64,000 nt of DNA from an uncultured Bacteroides sp. (GCF_963678425.1 NZ_OY782855.1:1798001-1862000), one strand, 5' to 3'. Positions 27,397 through 36,726 are shown, numbered from the stretch's first letter. Notes: generated from the sequence alone by a model not told the origin. A program made the numbers and translations.

Positions 27397-28351
27397 TTAT
27401 ATATAAATATTTGCGGTTATACAACATTGCCAGTTCGGCTTTTCCATAGGATTTACTAAGTTCCACTTTTTCCCATCTGGTATCGCTGTTCTAGCCTCTT
27501 GAAAGAAAGGCATTTTTTCGATATTTACATCCGAACCATTATGTCTTGACATAGCAGCAATATCTTCATAGTACATCATAAAATCGCGTTCTGTAAGGTA
27601 TACTTCCTCGTCTTTCAAGGGATCATACTCCTTACCATCCTTTGCAGCTTCTTGTTGCCTCGTCCATGCAATGAATATACGCTCAAATTTTCTCAACCGG
27701 AACTTCCTATCCTTTGGCTTGGATGATAAACGTGCTGCCTTAATCAGTATCTCTTTGTCCTTATCGTCTATAACCTTACCCGTACTTCTTTCATTCTCAC
27801 GAATAGTAATCAATGCTTTTTCACAAACAGGATCATAATAGTCGTACGATGTCTCGTCCATCCAATCTCTCACATCCCAGTAGAATCGTCTGTCCACCCT
27901 TACCGTTTGCTCATAGGTATGCCAATCGTTCAGTTTATCACAATCTGCATAAGCAACAGCGAGTATCACACCTTGGAACTCTCCTGTTCCTATGTTTAGC
28001 AGGAGCAGCTTTTTTTAGATTTTCATAAACATTTATAATCGATGTCAATTCTTCTTTCTGTTCTGGTGTAAAGTCAGAGCACTTCATCATTCCATCGTAA
28101 CGCACCTTCAGTTTATCAAAGTTAACATGAAGATACTCATACATATTGTTGAAAGCAAAGTAACGGGCATTAGCCAGCATCACCTGACTGAAGGCAAGAA
28201 AAGAGTCATAACTTTTTAGGTTGCTTCCGAACTCAGCCTTGCAAGTCAAATCGAGAGCATCAAACTTCTCTTGCATCAGCTTCCCATTGCGCACTGCCAC
28301 AGCTGCACTCAATTCAGAAGCCAGCGTTATAACACGACTATAATTTTTCAT
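27397..28351 (-). pseudogene. Unknown gene split by a frameshift at an A7 run
   Basis: Two overlapping frames on one strand, 28351-27938 (137 aa) and 27969-27397 (190 aa as an open frame), read as one protein if one base is lost. The first frame reaches ENLKK at an A7 tract (27.99-28.02 kb region) and then turns to KHRNRRVPRCDTR, which looks like an out-of-frame tail. One A fewer gives LLLLNIGTGEFQGVILAVAY and joins the second part. The product would be about 315 residues, helical at the start and charged, with no recognised domain. It lies between the two dehydratase copies. It may be a true pseudogene, slippage-controlled, or a sequencing error. Confidence 0.6.
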
Positions 28352-28709
28352 AAATAAAAGATTACTAAAAAGATTTCAGATTACACCATACCACCTACAT
28401 CCAAAGTTATAGAAATATTTTATTGGATAAATGAATTTTCCAAAATATTTGATTCATCTATAAAAGAAAAATCAGTTCATGATGGAAAGCCCCATACACT
28501 ATTAACAGCTCTATACACACATATAAATTAATTATTAAACGTCTAACTTTTAGGGGTCACTTCAAAAGCTGACCACCCTTTTTTTTAGTATAATAACAAG
28601 TATTGCATCACCTTTAATATGTTTAATAACACAACACAAGTTAATAATAACCAATTAATAAGCCAAAACAGAATAATTATAGCTACTTTTGTCAAGAAAT
28701 ACATGAAAT
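28352..28709. other. Divergent intergenic region with a promoter for the HATPase gene
   Basis: AT-rich, no gene seen. TACTTTTG at 28684-28691 fits a -7 box for the gene starting at 28710. Nothing else could be supported. Confidence 0.45.
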
Positions 28710-29618
28710 ATGCCTTTAATAATTAGTATTCCTGAAAAGATAGATGATAATAGAATTGGTAGTTCATTTAATCATTTATTTAGGATTATACTTAAAATGG
28801 AGCAATCCGAAGAAGAAGATGTTATATGGGATTTTTCAACAGCCTCAATATTAAATCCATTCTTTTTATTGCCGTTAAAATTGTATAAGGATAAATGTGG
28901 AAAAAAAGTAGAATTCAGAAATATTCCAGACAAAATATCTTCGTATTTTGAGGCTATTCACTTTTATAATATTCTTGATCCTGAACATGAAGAAAATTTC
29001 TCTGAATATATGGCCAGATTTTCTTCTAAAAGATATATACCAATTATTAAGTTTCCGGCATCTGTATGTAAAGATGATATAAAAAATAAAATATTAAGTT
29101 GTATCGGGCAAATATTAAAAAGACAACTAAATATTAAAGGAGCAATATATAATGCATTAGATTATTTGTTAACTGAATTAATAGATAATATTACAGAACA
29201 TTCTGAAAGCATTAATGGTTATATATTTGCGCAGTATTATCGCAAATATAAATACATTGATATTTGTATTGCAGATGAGGGTATTACTATATTAGGGAGT
29301 TATATTAAAGCAAAAAGGAACGATATAACTGACGATGTAGATGCAATTAAACAAGCTAGTAAGGGTGTTTCAACAAAGAATCTTCCCAATGCAGAGAATA
29401 GAGGATATGGAATTGTAACATGTAAGGAAATGCTAACAAAAGGTTTAAAAGGACAGTTTTTCTTATTTTCAGGAGGTGCATTTTATAGGAAAAATGAAAA
29501 TGAAGAGGATTTTGTTAGTTTGCCTAAAGATATAAAATGGGATGGAACGGTGGTTTTACTGCGAATTCCATATAGTGAGAATGAGGATTTTAATTTTTAT
29601 GATTATTTGGAGGTATAA
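28710..29618 (+). CDS. GHKL ATPase-domain protein (anti-sigma/regulatory type)
   Basis: 302 residues. The first 100 residues look like a STAS-type alpha/beta domain. The C-terminal half has GHKL ATP-binding boxes: N-box LLTELIDNITEHS (about 153-165), G1 box IADEGITI (about 187-194) and G2-like NRGYGIVTCKEML (about 230-242). No histidine-kinase H-box is present. It is followed 4 nt later by a STAS-like DUF4325 protein, so the pair resembles a kinase/antagonist switch. Strongly AT-rich compared with its neighbours, suggesting transfer. A regulatory or defence role is inferred only. Confidence 0.75.
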   Translation: MPLIISIPEKIDDNRIGSSFNHLFRIILKMEQSEEEDVIWDFSTASILNPFFLLPLKLYKDKCGKKVEFRNIPDKISSYFEAIHFYNILDPEHEENFSEYMARFSSKRYIPIIKFPASVCKDDIKNKILSCIGQILKRQLNIKGAIYNALDYLLTELIDNITEHSESINGYIFAQYYRKYKYIDICIADEGITILGSYIKAKRNDITDDVDAIKQASKGVSTKNLPNAENRGYGIVTCKEMLTKGLKGQFFLFSGGAFYRKNENEEDFVSLPKDIKWDGTVVLLRIPYSENEDFNFYDYLEV

Positions 29619-29622
29619 GTAA

Positions 29623-29970
29623 ATGGAAAATTTAATTTTAATGTCGGAACTAATTGGTGTAGAATTACGTTCAAGAACAGAGGCGAAAAAAGTTTTACAT
29701 CACATAAATTCTATGGCTCGAAATAATGTAGTGATAGATTTTAAAAATATAACTTCAATGTCACGTTCTTTTGCTGATGAGTTTTGCGGAATAATAGAAA
29801 ACACACGACTCACGAGAAGTGTAAGTCTTGTAAATAAAAGCAAAACCATCAAAATAATACTTGATATTGTATCTAGAAACAGAAATAAGCCAAAACATAT
29901 TTCAAATACGGGAGAGACAAAAGAATTTTCAGATATTGATAGTCTATGTGATTTTTTGGCTAAAATTTAA
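29623..29970 (+). CDS. STAS-like (DUF4325) protein
   Basis: 115 residues. The DUF4325 pattern includes VVIDFKNITSMSRSFADEF (about 35-53), where the Ser/Thr cluster is the position phosphorylated in related STAS proteins. It begins 4 nt after the GHKL gene and ends in a strong terminator, so the two genes are a closed unit. DUF4325 proteins often pair with GHKL ATPases; the target of this pair is not known. Confidence 0.75.
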   Translation: MENLILMSELIGVELRSRTEAKKVLHHINSMARNNVVIDFKNITSMSRSFADEFCGIIENTRLTRSVSLVNKSKTIKIILDIVSRNRNKPKHISNTGETKEFSDIDSLCDFLAKI

Positions 29971-29991
29971 TTAAGCCCTTTACACACATAT

Positions 29992-30046
29992 AAATAAACC
30001 CCGCCTCGCTGTTCATGTAAATGTGAAAGCGGGGCGGGGTTTATTT
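29992..30046 (+). terminator. Terminator closing the GHKL/STAS-like pair
   Basis: A 14-bp stem AAATAAACCCCGCC (29992-30005) with GGCGGGGTTTATTT (30033-30046). Strong GC core, 21 bases after the stop of the DUF4325 gene. Confidence 0.85.
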
Positions 30047-30220
30047 ATAAACTTTCTTTTCATCCAGATCATACATCTGCACTTTATCTGCAATTAAATT
30101 TTAAAGCACGATAACAATTATAACATACAAGTCTTCAGCTATTTAAAAGAAAACTAAAAAATGCCGTTTTTTATCAGGAACAATTCCTGTTTCTTTGCAA
30201 ACGAAATTAAAAACAAAAAG

Positions 30221-30790
30221 ATGAGAAACATTACTTCACCAAAAGCTTATTTCAAGAGCCTTCCTGAATGGGACGGCACAGACCACCTTATCCCCTTTAT
30301 TAACCGCGTGCAAACCACCAATCAGGCTCTGTGGACCGAAACCCTTACCAAGTGGATGTGTGGTATCGTAAAATCTGAACTTTACGGCATACAGGACAAT
30401 ACCTTCGTACCACTTATTTGTGGCGAGCAATCCATTGGAAAGACAACCTTTACACGTAGCATCCTCCCACCCCATCTTAGGAGATATTACTCAGAGGACC
30501 CCATCTGCACATACGGCGAAGAAATTAAACCGCCTCTCTTGCCTGTAATGGTTCACAGCACCGACATGGAATGCCCCATTCATCATGAGGCCAAGTGTTA
30601 CAAAGAGATGTATGGAGAGAGAAAGAAAGGCACCCGTGTGCCATCTGTAATTTACACCACCAGCATCCGCCAAGAGAGCTATTGCGAACCTTTCGTTTAT
30701 TTCGAAGCAACAAAACAGATCGATAACGAAAGCCCGGTAAACTATGAACAGCTCTACGCGCAGATTATGCAAAAGCTGAAAGATGACTAA
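30221..30790 (+). pseudogene. Truncated and diverged VapE ATPase domain
   Basis: Begins at the point corresponding to the middle of the VapE protein at 19704 (AYFKSLPEWDGTDHLIPF against EYFENLPSWDGKDHI) and keeps the P-loop CGEQSIGKTTF and the later DNESPVNYEQLYAQIM. The stretch between them is diverged. The N-terminal BT4734-like domain and the last 130 residues are missing. An upstream ATG at 30161 adds 20 residues that are not family-like. The gene is open, so a small ATPase may be made, but it looks like the relic of a second VapE cassette beside the second dehydratase copy. Confidence 0.65.
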
Positions 30791-30814
30791 TTTACCTTCG
30801 AGGTATATCTATTA

Positions 30815-30855
30815 AAAATCAGAGCGTTTTGTTATAAACGCTCTGATTTTTATTC
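30815..30855 (+). terminator. Terminator after VapE relic
   Basis: A perfect 15-bp stem, AAAATCAGAGCGTTT (30815-30829) with AAACGCTCTGATTTT (30836-30850), then TTATT. Confidence 0.85.
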
Positions 30856-30942
30856 CTGACTAAATTCCTTTATTTTATAGATTTGTATCTTCGTTAAGTA
30901 TAATATAAGGATCGAAATACATTAAAGAATCAACATTATTAT

Positions 30943-30950
30943 TATCTTTG
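30943..30950 (+). promoter_or_regulatory. -7 promoter element for the small toxin-antitoxin-like pair
   Basis: TATCTTTG followed by C, 35 bases before the ATG at 30986. It fits the Bacteroidota TAnnTTTG element and sits right after the terminator at 30815, giving the pair its own transcription unit. Confidence 0.6.
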
Positions 30951-30985
30951 CAAAGAATAAGATATAAAATGAAGGAGATAAATAT

Positions 30986-31177
30986 ATGAGAACTAAAGAT
31001 TCCACTTCTTTCTTTGCAAAAACAGCTTCTCACAATGCAAAAAAAGAAACTGATATAAAAGCTGCCAAAAAAGCTCTTATAAAAGAAATGACATCTTCGA
31101 AAGAAAAAGCTATCAGTTATCTTAAGAAAGCTGGAATTTGTAATGATAAAGGAGAATTAAGCAAAATCTATAGATGA
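30986..31177 (+). CDS. Small basic protein, candidate antitoxin
   Basis: 63 residues, rich in Lys and Ala (AKKETDIKAAKKALIKEM), helical, and ending GICNDKGELSKIYR. No known family is recognised. It overlaps the next gene by 4 nt (ATGA), has its own promoter, and its size suits an antitoxin or a partner of the ART-like protein. Role inferred from gene order alone. Confidence 0.65.
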   Translation: MRTKDSTSFFAKTASHNAKKETDIKAAKKALIKEMTSSKEKAISYLKKAGICNDKGELSKIYR

Positions 31178-31794
31178 GCAAACAAAGCATTTATTCTAAG
31201 AGATCGAACTTAACAATAGGATTTCATGGATGCGATCGTTCTATAGCTCTTAAAGTTCTTAATGGAGAAGAAAATTTAAGAGCAAGTGAGAATGATTATG
31301 ATTGGTTAGGACATGGAGTCTACTTCTGGGAAAATAATGACAAAAGGGCTCTTCAATTTGCAAATGATGTAAAAAGACGTAGCGGAGAAATTAAGGAACC
31401 AGCCATTCTTGGAGCAATTCTTGATTTAGGACATTGCATGGATCTGACAGATACTGAATATCTGGAAGAATTGAAAGATGCATACGAAGCTTTACACGAA
31501 AGTAATAAAATAGCAGGAATCCCAATGCCCCAAAACTCCACAATTGGCAAATCTACAGACAAACTAATCAGAAAACTAGATTGTGCAGTAATAGAATATG
31601 CACACTTAATCACTAGCGAGCTAGATATACAACAATATGATTCTGTAAAAGGAGTATTTTGGGAAGGTGAACCTCTTTATCCAGATGCTGGATTCTCTAC
31701 TAAAAACCACATTCAGATCTGCGTGAGAAATCCCAATTGCATTAAAGGATTCTTTTTACCTCGTAAAATGAATACCGGATTTCCAAATCCATAA
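31174..31794 (+). CDS. ADP-ribosyltransferase-like protein, candidate toxin
   Basis: 206 residues. The N-terminal pattern is IGFHGCDRSIALKVLNGE (about 15-32), then NDYDWLGHGVYFWENN (about 39-54) and ALQFANDVKRR. This resembles the H-Y/F core of small ART/DUF3990-like domains (YHGT ... LG.G.YF ... A..FA). A conserved FWEGEPLYPDAGF-type stretch lies near the end and could carry the catalytic acid. Function is inferred; no substrate is known. Translation is coupled to the 63-residue gene. Repeat copy F begins a few bases after its stop. Confidence 0.65.
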   Translation: MSKQSIYSKRSNLTIGFHGCDRSIALKVLNGEENLRASENDYDWLGHGVYFWENNDKRALQFANDVKRRSGEIKEPAILGAILDLGHCMDLTDTEYLEELKDAYEALHESNKIAGIPMPQNSTIGKSTDKLIRKLDCAVIEYAHLITSELDIQQYDSVKGVFWEGEPLYPDAGFSTKNHIQICVRNPNCIKGFFLPRKMNTGFPNP

Positions 31795-31800
31795 TTAGCC

Positions 31801-32008
31801 AAGCTACCCGAGCAATGGCGAAGCCGAGCGACCAGAAAAACCGGCCTCATTTTTTTTGCGTGAAGAAATCGAGAGGTTTGTAGCGTAAAGAAGGGGCTGT
31901 TGTTTGAGCGAAGCGAGTTTCAGCGCCTTCCGATACAAGTCTTTCGATTTTAGCAAAAAAAATGCAGCCTTGACCTTTTGTTTCTTTTGGGTCAAGCCAA
32001 AAGAAAAA
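31801..32008 (+). repeat. Structured dispersed repeat, copy F
   Basis: The outer arms are TTTTTTTTGC / GCAAAAAAAA, the next pair is AAATCGA / TCGATTT and then TTGTA / TACAA, all different in sequence from copies A-C but still paired. The central arm has one mismatch. The terminal hairpin is 31981-31990 / 31997-32006 with loop GTCAAG, complementary to CTTGAC at about 31969. The hairpin end faces the second dehydratase gene, as copy E faces the first. Confidence 0.85.
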
Positions 32009-32028
32009 GTATTGTATAAAGTTCCTTA

Positions 32029-33987
32029 TCAATGAGACGGATTTATTTTTAATAAAATATCAGTCATCAGTTGTGCATTCAAGGTTTTATCCAACACCTC
32101 ATACTTAGAGCACTTGCTCTTGTACTCCGGCACAATTTCTTTCATTATCTTCACAATCGCCATATCATCGAACGAACGGGATGCTTCCAGCAAACGGGTT
32201 TCGTTCTGGCATGCGGTCTCGTAATCGTATTCACGAACGTTAGCAATCATAATCTTGGGATGGTGTGTATGTTTTGTCTGCTCTTCATCGTTCAGCATCT
32301 CCTCGAAGAGTTTCTCGCCGTCACGAAGTCCGGTGAACTTGATGTCGATGTTCCTGGCCCCGGAAAGGCTGATCATGCGTTTGGCAAGGTCAACGATCTT
32401 TACCGGATCACCCATGTCGAAAACAAATATTTCGCCACCCTTACCCATGGTACCTGCCTCCAGCACCAGCTTGCAAGCCTCAGGGATCAACATAAAGAAG
32501 CGAATGATATCCGGATGAGTAACGGTAAGCGGACCGCCCCTCTTTATCTGCTCACGGAACAGCGGAATTACCGAGCCATTGCTTCCCAGCACGTTACCGA
32601 AACGAGTGGTTACAAACTGAGTACCCCCCTTCACCTTCCCCTCAACAATAGCCTTATTGAGAGACTGACAGTAAATCTCGCAGATACGCTTTGAGCAACC
32701 CATTACGTTGGTTGGGTTCACCGCCTTATCGGTGGAGATCATCACGAACTTTTTGGTGCCGTACTTCACAGCAAGATCTGCAATTATACGTGTACCATAG
32801 ATATTATTCTGCACAGCAATGCCCGGGTTGTTCTCCATCATGGGCACATGCTTGTAGGCAGCTGCATGGAACACGTAATCCGGCAGATGCTTAGCAAAGA
32901 TCTTCTCCATGTGTTTCTTATTAGAAATGCTCGAAACAATGGTTCCGCACTTTATATCACCGAACTCACGAGCCATCATCAGACGTACCGTGTGCATAGG
33001 AGTCTCTGCCTGATCAATGAGAATCATCTTCGCAGGCTTGTACACTGCCACCTGACGAACCATCTCACTGCCTATGGAACCGGCAGCACCCGTAATAAGA
33101 ATCTTCTTACCGGTGAGCAATGCACCAATGGCATCCATATTCACCTCAATCTTATCACGAGGGAGGAGGTCTTCAATATCCACTTCCTTGAGGTTTTGGG
33201 TAGTCAGAGGGCTCTTACCATCCCATTCCTCTGCTGCAGCAGACGGCATCATAATCTTGATATCCGCAGCAAGAAATTCGTCGATCATGGCTGCATTCTT
33301 GCGGAACAACTCACTTTTTAGCGGAGAAACGAGGAGCACTTCAACGCCCATCTGCTTCATCTCTTCAGCGATACCCTTACCATTCAAGATTACCTTCTTT
33401 CCCAGCAAGTAAGTGTTCTTCATTTCCAGACCATCTGAGATGAAAGCCACCAGACGGAATTTCTTTACCTTCACGTTTATGATGCTGTAAGCAAGGCTGA
33501 TACCTCCAGCCTTTGTTCCGTAGATGGCAACAGGTGTTGCTTCCTTTGCCTGGAAACCATCGAACATACGCTTCACAGCTACACGCTCCAACCACATCAC
33601 GAGAGTAGAGACAAAGAATATTCTACTAATGCCCAAAAGATCCGGCATAATGATTTCATTGACAGATGCCAGTGCAAAAGAGGCTATGTATGTAAGTATG
33701 GATCCTACAAACGTGGCGGCAGCTACATGCTGCAGGTCTATAAAAGAAGAATAACGGATAATTCCGGCGTATGTATGAAACAGTCGGAATGATACAGCAT
33801 AAAGCACGATGCTGATTAGTATTCCATATGTCATTGGCCAGAATAACTGAGCAAATTCTAAACCTCCAACTTCCAGATACCTAGCAATGTATCCGGAGAA
33901 CATTACGATAAGACAATCCAAAGCAAGTACCCCCCAATAAGGAAGTGCTTTCTGAGAAAAATACCAATTTGTAATTCTTGGAATCAT
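32029..33987 (-). CDS. Membrane sugar-nucleotide 4,6-dehydratase/epimerase (CapD/FlaA1-like), copy 2
   Basis: 652 residues, the same architecture as copy 1: four N-terminal helices, Rossmann domain, SDR domain with ITGAAGSIGSE and STDKAVNPTNVMGCSK. Differences from copy 1 are scattered single residues plus one extra residue in the linker near 253 (SAAAEEW against PAAEEW). It is at the downstream end of the capsule operon and probably supplies the UDP-sugar that is linked first to undecaprenyl phosphate (inference). A fragment of a third copy lies just upstream at 34165. Confidence 0.92.
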   Translation of the reverse strand: MIPRITNWYFSQKALPYWGVLALDCLIVMFSGYIARYLEVGGLEFAQLFWPMTYGILISIVLYAVSFRLFHTYAGIIRYSSFIDLQHVAAATFVGSILTYIASFALASVNEIIMPDLLGISRIFFVSTLVMWLERVAVKRMFDGFQAKEATPVAIYGTKAGGISLAYSIINVKVKKFRLVAFISDGLEMKNTYLLGKKVILNGKGIAEEMKQMGVEVLLVSPLKSELFRKNAAMIDEFLAADIKIMMPSAAAEEWDGKSPLTTQNLKEVDIEDLLPRDKIEVNMDAIGALLTGKKILITGAAGSIGSEMVRQVAVYKPAKMILIDQAETPMHTVRLMMAREFGDIKCGTIVSSISNKKHMEKIFAKHLPDYVFHAAAYKHVPMMENNPGIAVQNNIYGTRIIADLAVKYGTKKFVMISTDKAVNPTNVMGCSKRICEIYCQSLNKAIVEGKVKGGTQFVTTRFGNVLGSNGSVIPLFREQIKRGGPLTVTHPDIIRFFMLIPEACKLVLEAGTMGKGGEIFVFDMGDPVKIVDLAKRMISLSGARNIDIKFTGLRDGEKLFEEMLNDEEQTKHTHHPKIMIANVREYDYETACQNETRLLEASRSFDDMAIVKIMKEIVPEYKSKCSKYEVLDKTLNAQLMTDILLKINPSH

Positions 33988-34164
33988 TTTTATATACTTA
34001 AATAGTTAGTTTAATAAATTGCAGCCAAAGATATTACTATTTCCGAATATATTGAACATGCAATATTAAAAATTAGATCATAATGCTTTGTAAAATAATT
34101 AAATGGCATTTTTAAATGATTATATTACAAATAAATTATATATATATATTAAAAAAGGAAGAGT

Positions 34165-34236
34165 GTTTATTTTTAATAAGATATCAGTCATCAGTTGCGC
34201 ATTCAAGGTCTTATCCAACACCTCATACTTAGAACA
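34165..34236 (-). pseudogene. C-terminal scrap of a third dehydratase copy
   Basis: The minus strand encodes KYEVLDKTLNAQLMTDILLK, matching the last 20-odd codons of the gene at 32029, then diverges. It lies between the intact copy 2 and the UDP-glucuronate epimerase gene. The AT-rich sequence between copy 2 and this scrap equals that upstream of copy 1, so it marks an earlier tandem copy or a recombination point. Confidence 0.75.
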
Positions 34237-34257
34237 CTATGTTAGTTGAACATAAAA

Positions 34258-35313
34258 CTATCCATAGAATTCCTTATACCACTCTGCAAATCTTCTCAAT
34301 CCCTCTCTCAATTGAGTATTCGGCTTAAATCCATAATCTCTTTCGAGAGGAGAGGTATCTGCATACGTTACAGGCACATCACCTGGCTGCATAGCCACCA
34401 ATTCCTTATGAGCCTCAAAGTCATAATCCTCTGGCAATACACCTGCGCGAATCAATTCTTCCTGCAGAATGGTCACGAAGTCGAGCAGATTCTCAGGTAC
34501 ACTATTACCGATGTTATATACTGCATAAGGGGGAACAGGAAGCCCATCTTCACCAGTCTTCTTTTCGGGAGCACCTTGCATAACGCGAACCACACCTTCC
34601 ACGATATCATCTACATAAGTGAAGTCGCGCTTGCAATTACCATAATTGAAGATCTTAATCGTTTCGCCCTTGACCAGCTTATTGGTAAAACCAAAGTAAG
34701 CCATATCAGGGCGACCAGCAGGACCGTAAACAGTAAAGAATCGCAAACCTGTAGATGGGATGTTATACAGTTTACTGTAAGCATGCGCCATCAGCTCATT
34801 GCTTTTCTTAGTAGCCGCATAAAGTGATACTGGATTATCCACCTTATCATCAGTAGAATAAGGCACCTTCTTGTTGGATCCATATACAGATGATGAAGAA
34901 GCATATACCAGATGTTCAAGACGCTCCTCATATCTGCAAGCCTCCAGGATATTGTAGAATCCAATAAGATTACTCTTCAGATAAGCATCCGGATTGGTAA
35001 TCGAATAGCGAACACCAGCCTGAGCAGCCAAGTTCACAACAATCTGAGGGTGATATTGAGAAAATATATCGTCAATAGTTTGTTTGTCTGAAAGGTCACC
35101 CTTAATGAGGTTCCAGTCACCACCAGCTGCCTCCAACTGCTTCAGTCGGTACTCCTTGATGCTCACGTCATAATAGTCGTTCATATTGTCAAGACCAACA
35201 ACACGAGCACCCTTCACTTCCTTGAGTAGTCGTAAGCACAAGTTGCTGGCGATAAAACCAGCAGCACCTGTCACAAATATCGTTTTATTATCTAATTCAA
35301 TTCTTTCCATCAA
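34258..35313 (-). CDS. UDP-glucuronate 4-epimerase (NAD-dependent SDR)
   Basis: 351 residues. NAD motif TGAAGFIASNLC (about 15-26), catalytic SSSSVYG and YAATKKSNE (Tyr-x3-Lys, about 163), and the family-typical TVYGPAGRPDMAYF (about 188-201), which is seen in UDP-glucuronate 4-epimerases. It converts UDP-GlcA to UDP-GalA. The UDP-glucose dehydrogenase that makes UDP-GlcA is 33 nt upstream, so the two steps are encoded together. Confidence 0.9.
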   Translation of the reverse strand: MMERIELDNKTIFVTGAAGFIASNLCLRLLKEVKGARVVGLDNMNDYYDVSIKEYRLKQLEAAGGDWNLIKGDLSDKQTIDDIFSQYHPQIVVNLAAQAGVRYSITNPDAYLKSNLIGFYNILEACRYEERLEHLVYASSSSVYGSNKKVPYSTDDKVDNPVSLYAATKKSNELMAHAYSKLYNIPSTGLRFFTVYGPAGRPDMAYFGFTNKLVKGETIKIFNYGNCKRDFTYVDDIVEGVVRVMQGAPEKKTGEDGLPVPPYAVYNIGNSVPENLLDFVTILQEELIRAGVLPEDYDFEAHKELVAMQPGDVPVTYADTSPLERDYGFKPNTQLREGLRRFAEWYKEFYG

Positions 35314-35345
35314 CGTTAATTCGTTAATTCTTAATTATTAACTCC

Positions 35346-36695
35346 CTAGTCTTTATGGAATATATCGCGAGTATAAACCTTATCCTTTACCTCATCCAGA
35401 ACCTCATCATAGCGGTTAGCAATAATTGCATTACTCTGCTCCTTGAACTTCTTGAGATCATTTACAACAAAACTTCCAAAGAATGTTTCACCATCCTTGA
35501 GCGTAGGCTCATAAATAATGATATTAGCACCCTTAGCCTTTACTCGCTTCATGATGCCCTGGATAGCACTCTGACGGAAATTATCCGAATTAGACTTCAT
35601 AGTGAGACGATAAAAACCAATGGTGACATCCTTCTCAGCACTCTGATCCCATGAACTATTTGCAGAATAATAGCCAGCTTTGCGAAGTACCTCATCTGCA
35701 ATGAAGTCCTTACGAGTGCGATTACTCTCCACGATAGCACTCATCATGTTCTGAGGAACATCAACATAGTTGGCCAGCAACTGCTTTGTGTCCTTTGGCA
35801 GACAGTAACCACCATATCCGAATGAAGGATTGTTGTAGTGTGTACCGATACGAGGATCAAGACCTACACCAGAGATGATTGCTTTACTGTCTAAGCCCTT
35901 CACCTCTGCATAAGTATCGAGCTCATTGAAGTAACTTACACGCAATGCGAGATAGGTATTAGCAAACAGCTTAACAGCTTCTGCCTCTGTCATACCCATA
36001 ATTAAGGTATCGATATTCTCCTTGATAGCTCCTTCCTGCAGCAAAGCAGCAAAGGTCTTTGCATTCTCCTCAGAATTAGGATTGCTAATTGCCTCAATAG
36101 CCGCATTCTCTTCATCCAATTTCTTGTTACGATCAGCTGGCAATACGTTAGGATAACCAACGATGATACGACTTGGATACAAGTTATCATACAATGCCTT
36201 GCTCTCGCGAAGGAACTCTGGAGAGAACAAGAGGTTGAACTTCTTGCCCTTGAGGGATGGATCAGTCAAAAACTTGAGCGCATACTTCACATAGAGAGAG
36301 CGGCAATAGCCAACAGGAATGGTACTCTTGATCACCATTACTGCATCTGGATTAACGCTCAAAACCAAATCGATTACATCCTCTATATGATGTGTATCGA
36401 AGAAGTTCTTCTGTGGATCGTAATTAGTAGGAGCAGCAATCACTACATAGTCAGCATCCTTGTAAGCGCTAGCACCATCAAGGGTGGCAGTAAGATTCAG
36501 CTCCTTTTCTGCCAAATACTTCTCAATATAATCGTCCTGGATAGGCGAAATCTTATTATTCAGTTTCTCCACTTTCTCCGGGATCACATCTACAGCCGTT
36601 ACCTGATGATGTTGAGAAAGGAGGGTTGCAATCGACAGGCCTACATATCCAGTACCTGCCACTGCTACTTTAATATTATTAAAAGTGTTCATCAT
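35346..36695 (-). CDS. ugd: UDP-glucose 6-dehydrogenase family
   Basis: 449 residues. N-terminal NAD site VAVAGTGYVGLS (about 10-21), a central dimerisation helix, and the catalytic cysteine in FGYGGYCLPKDTKQL. It oxidises UDP-glucose to UDP-glucuronate using two NAD. Its place between the nucleotidyltransferase and the UDP-GlcA 4-epimerase supports a uronic-acid pathway. A UDP-HexNAc dehydrogenase role is less likely in this context but not excluded. Confidence 0.88.
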   Translation of the reverse strand: MMNTFNNIKVAVAGTGYVGLSIATLLSQHHQVTAVDVIPEKVEKLNNKISPIQDDYIEKYLAEKELNLTATLDGASAYKDADYVVIAAPTNYDPQKNFFDTHHIEDVIDLVLSVNPDAVMVIKSTIPVGYCRSLYVKYALKFLTDPSLKGKKFNLLFSPEFLRESKALYDNLYPSRIIVGYPNVLPADRNKKLDEENAAIEAISNPNSEENAKTFAALLQEGAIKENIDTLIMGMTEAEAVKLFANTYLALRVSYFNELDTYAEVKGLDSKAIISGVGLDPRIGTHYNNPSFGYGGYCLPKDTKQLLANYVDVPQNMMSAIVESNRTRKDFIADEVLRKAGYYSANSSWDQSAEKDVTIGFYRLTMKSNSDNFRQSAIQGIMKRVKAKGANIIIYEPTLKDGETFFGSFVVNDLKKFKEQSNAIIANRYDEVLDEVKDKVYTRDIFHKD

Positions 36696-36726
36696 AGTTG
36701 AATAGTATTATATAATAAGTTAGAAT

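Noticed and set aside
30161..30220. Upstream start for the short VapE-like gene
   Set aside because: The extra 20 residues are not similar to the VapE protein at 19704, whose homology begins shortly after the ATG at 30221.
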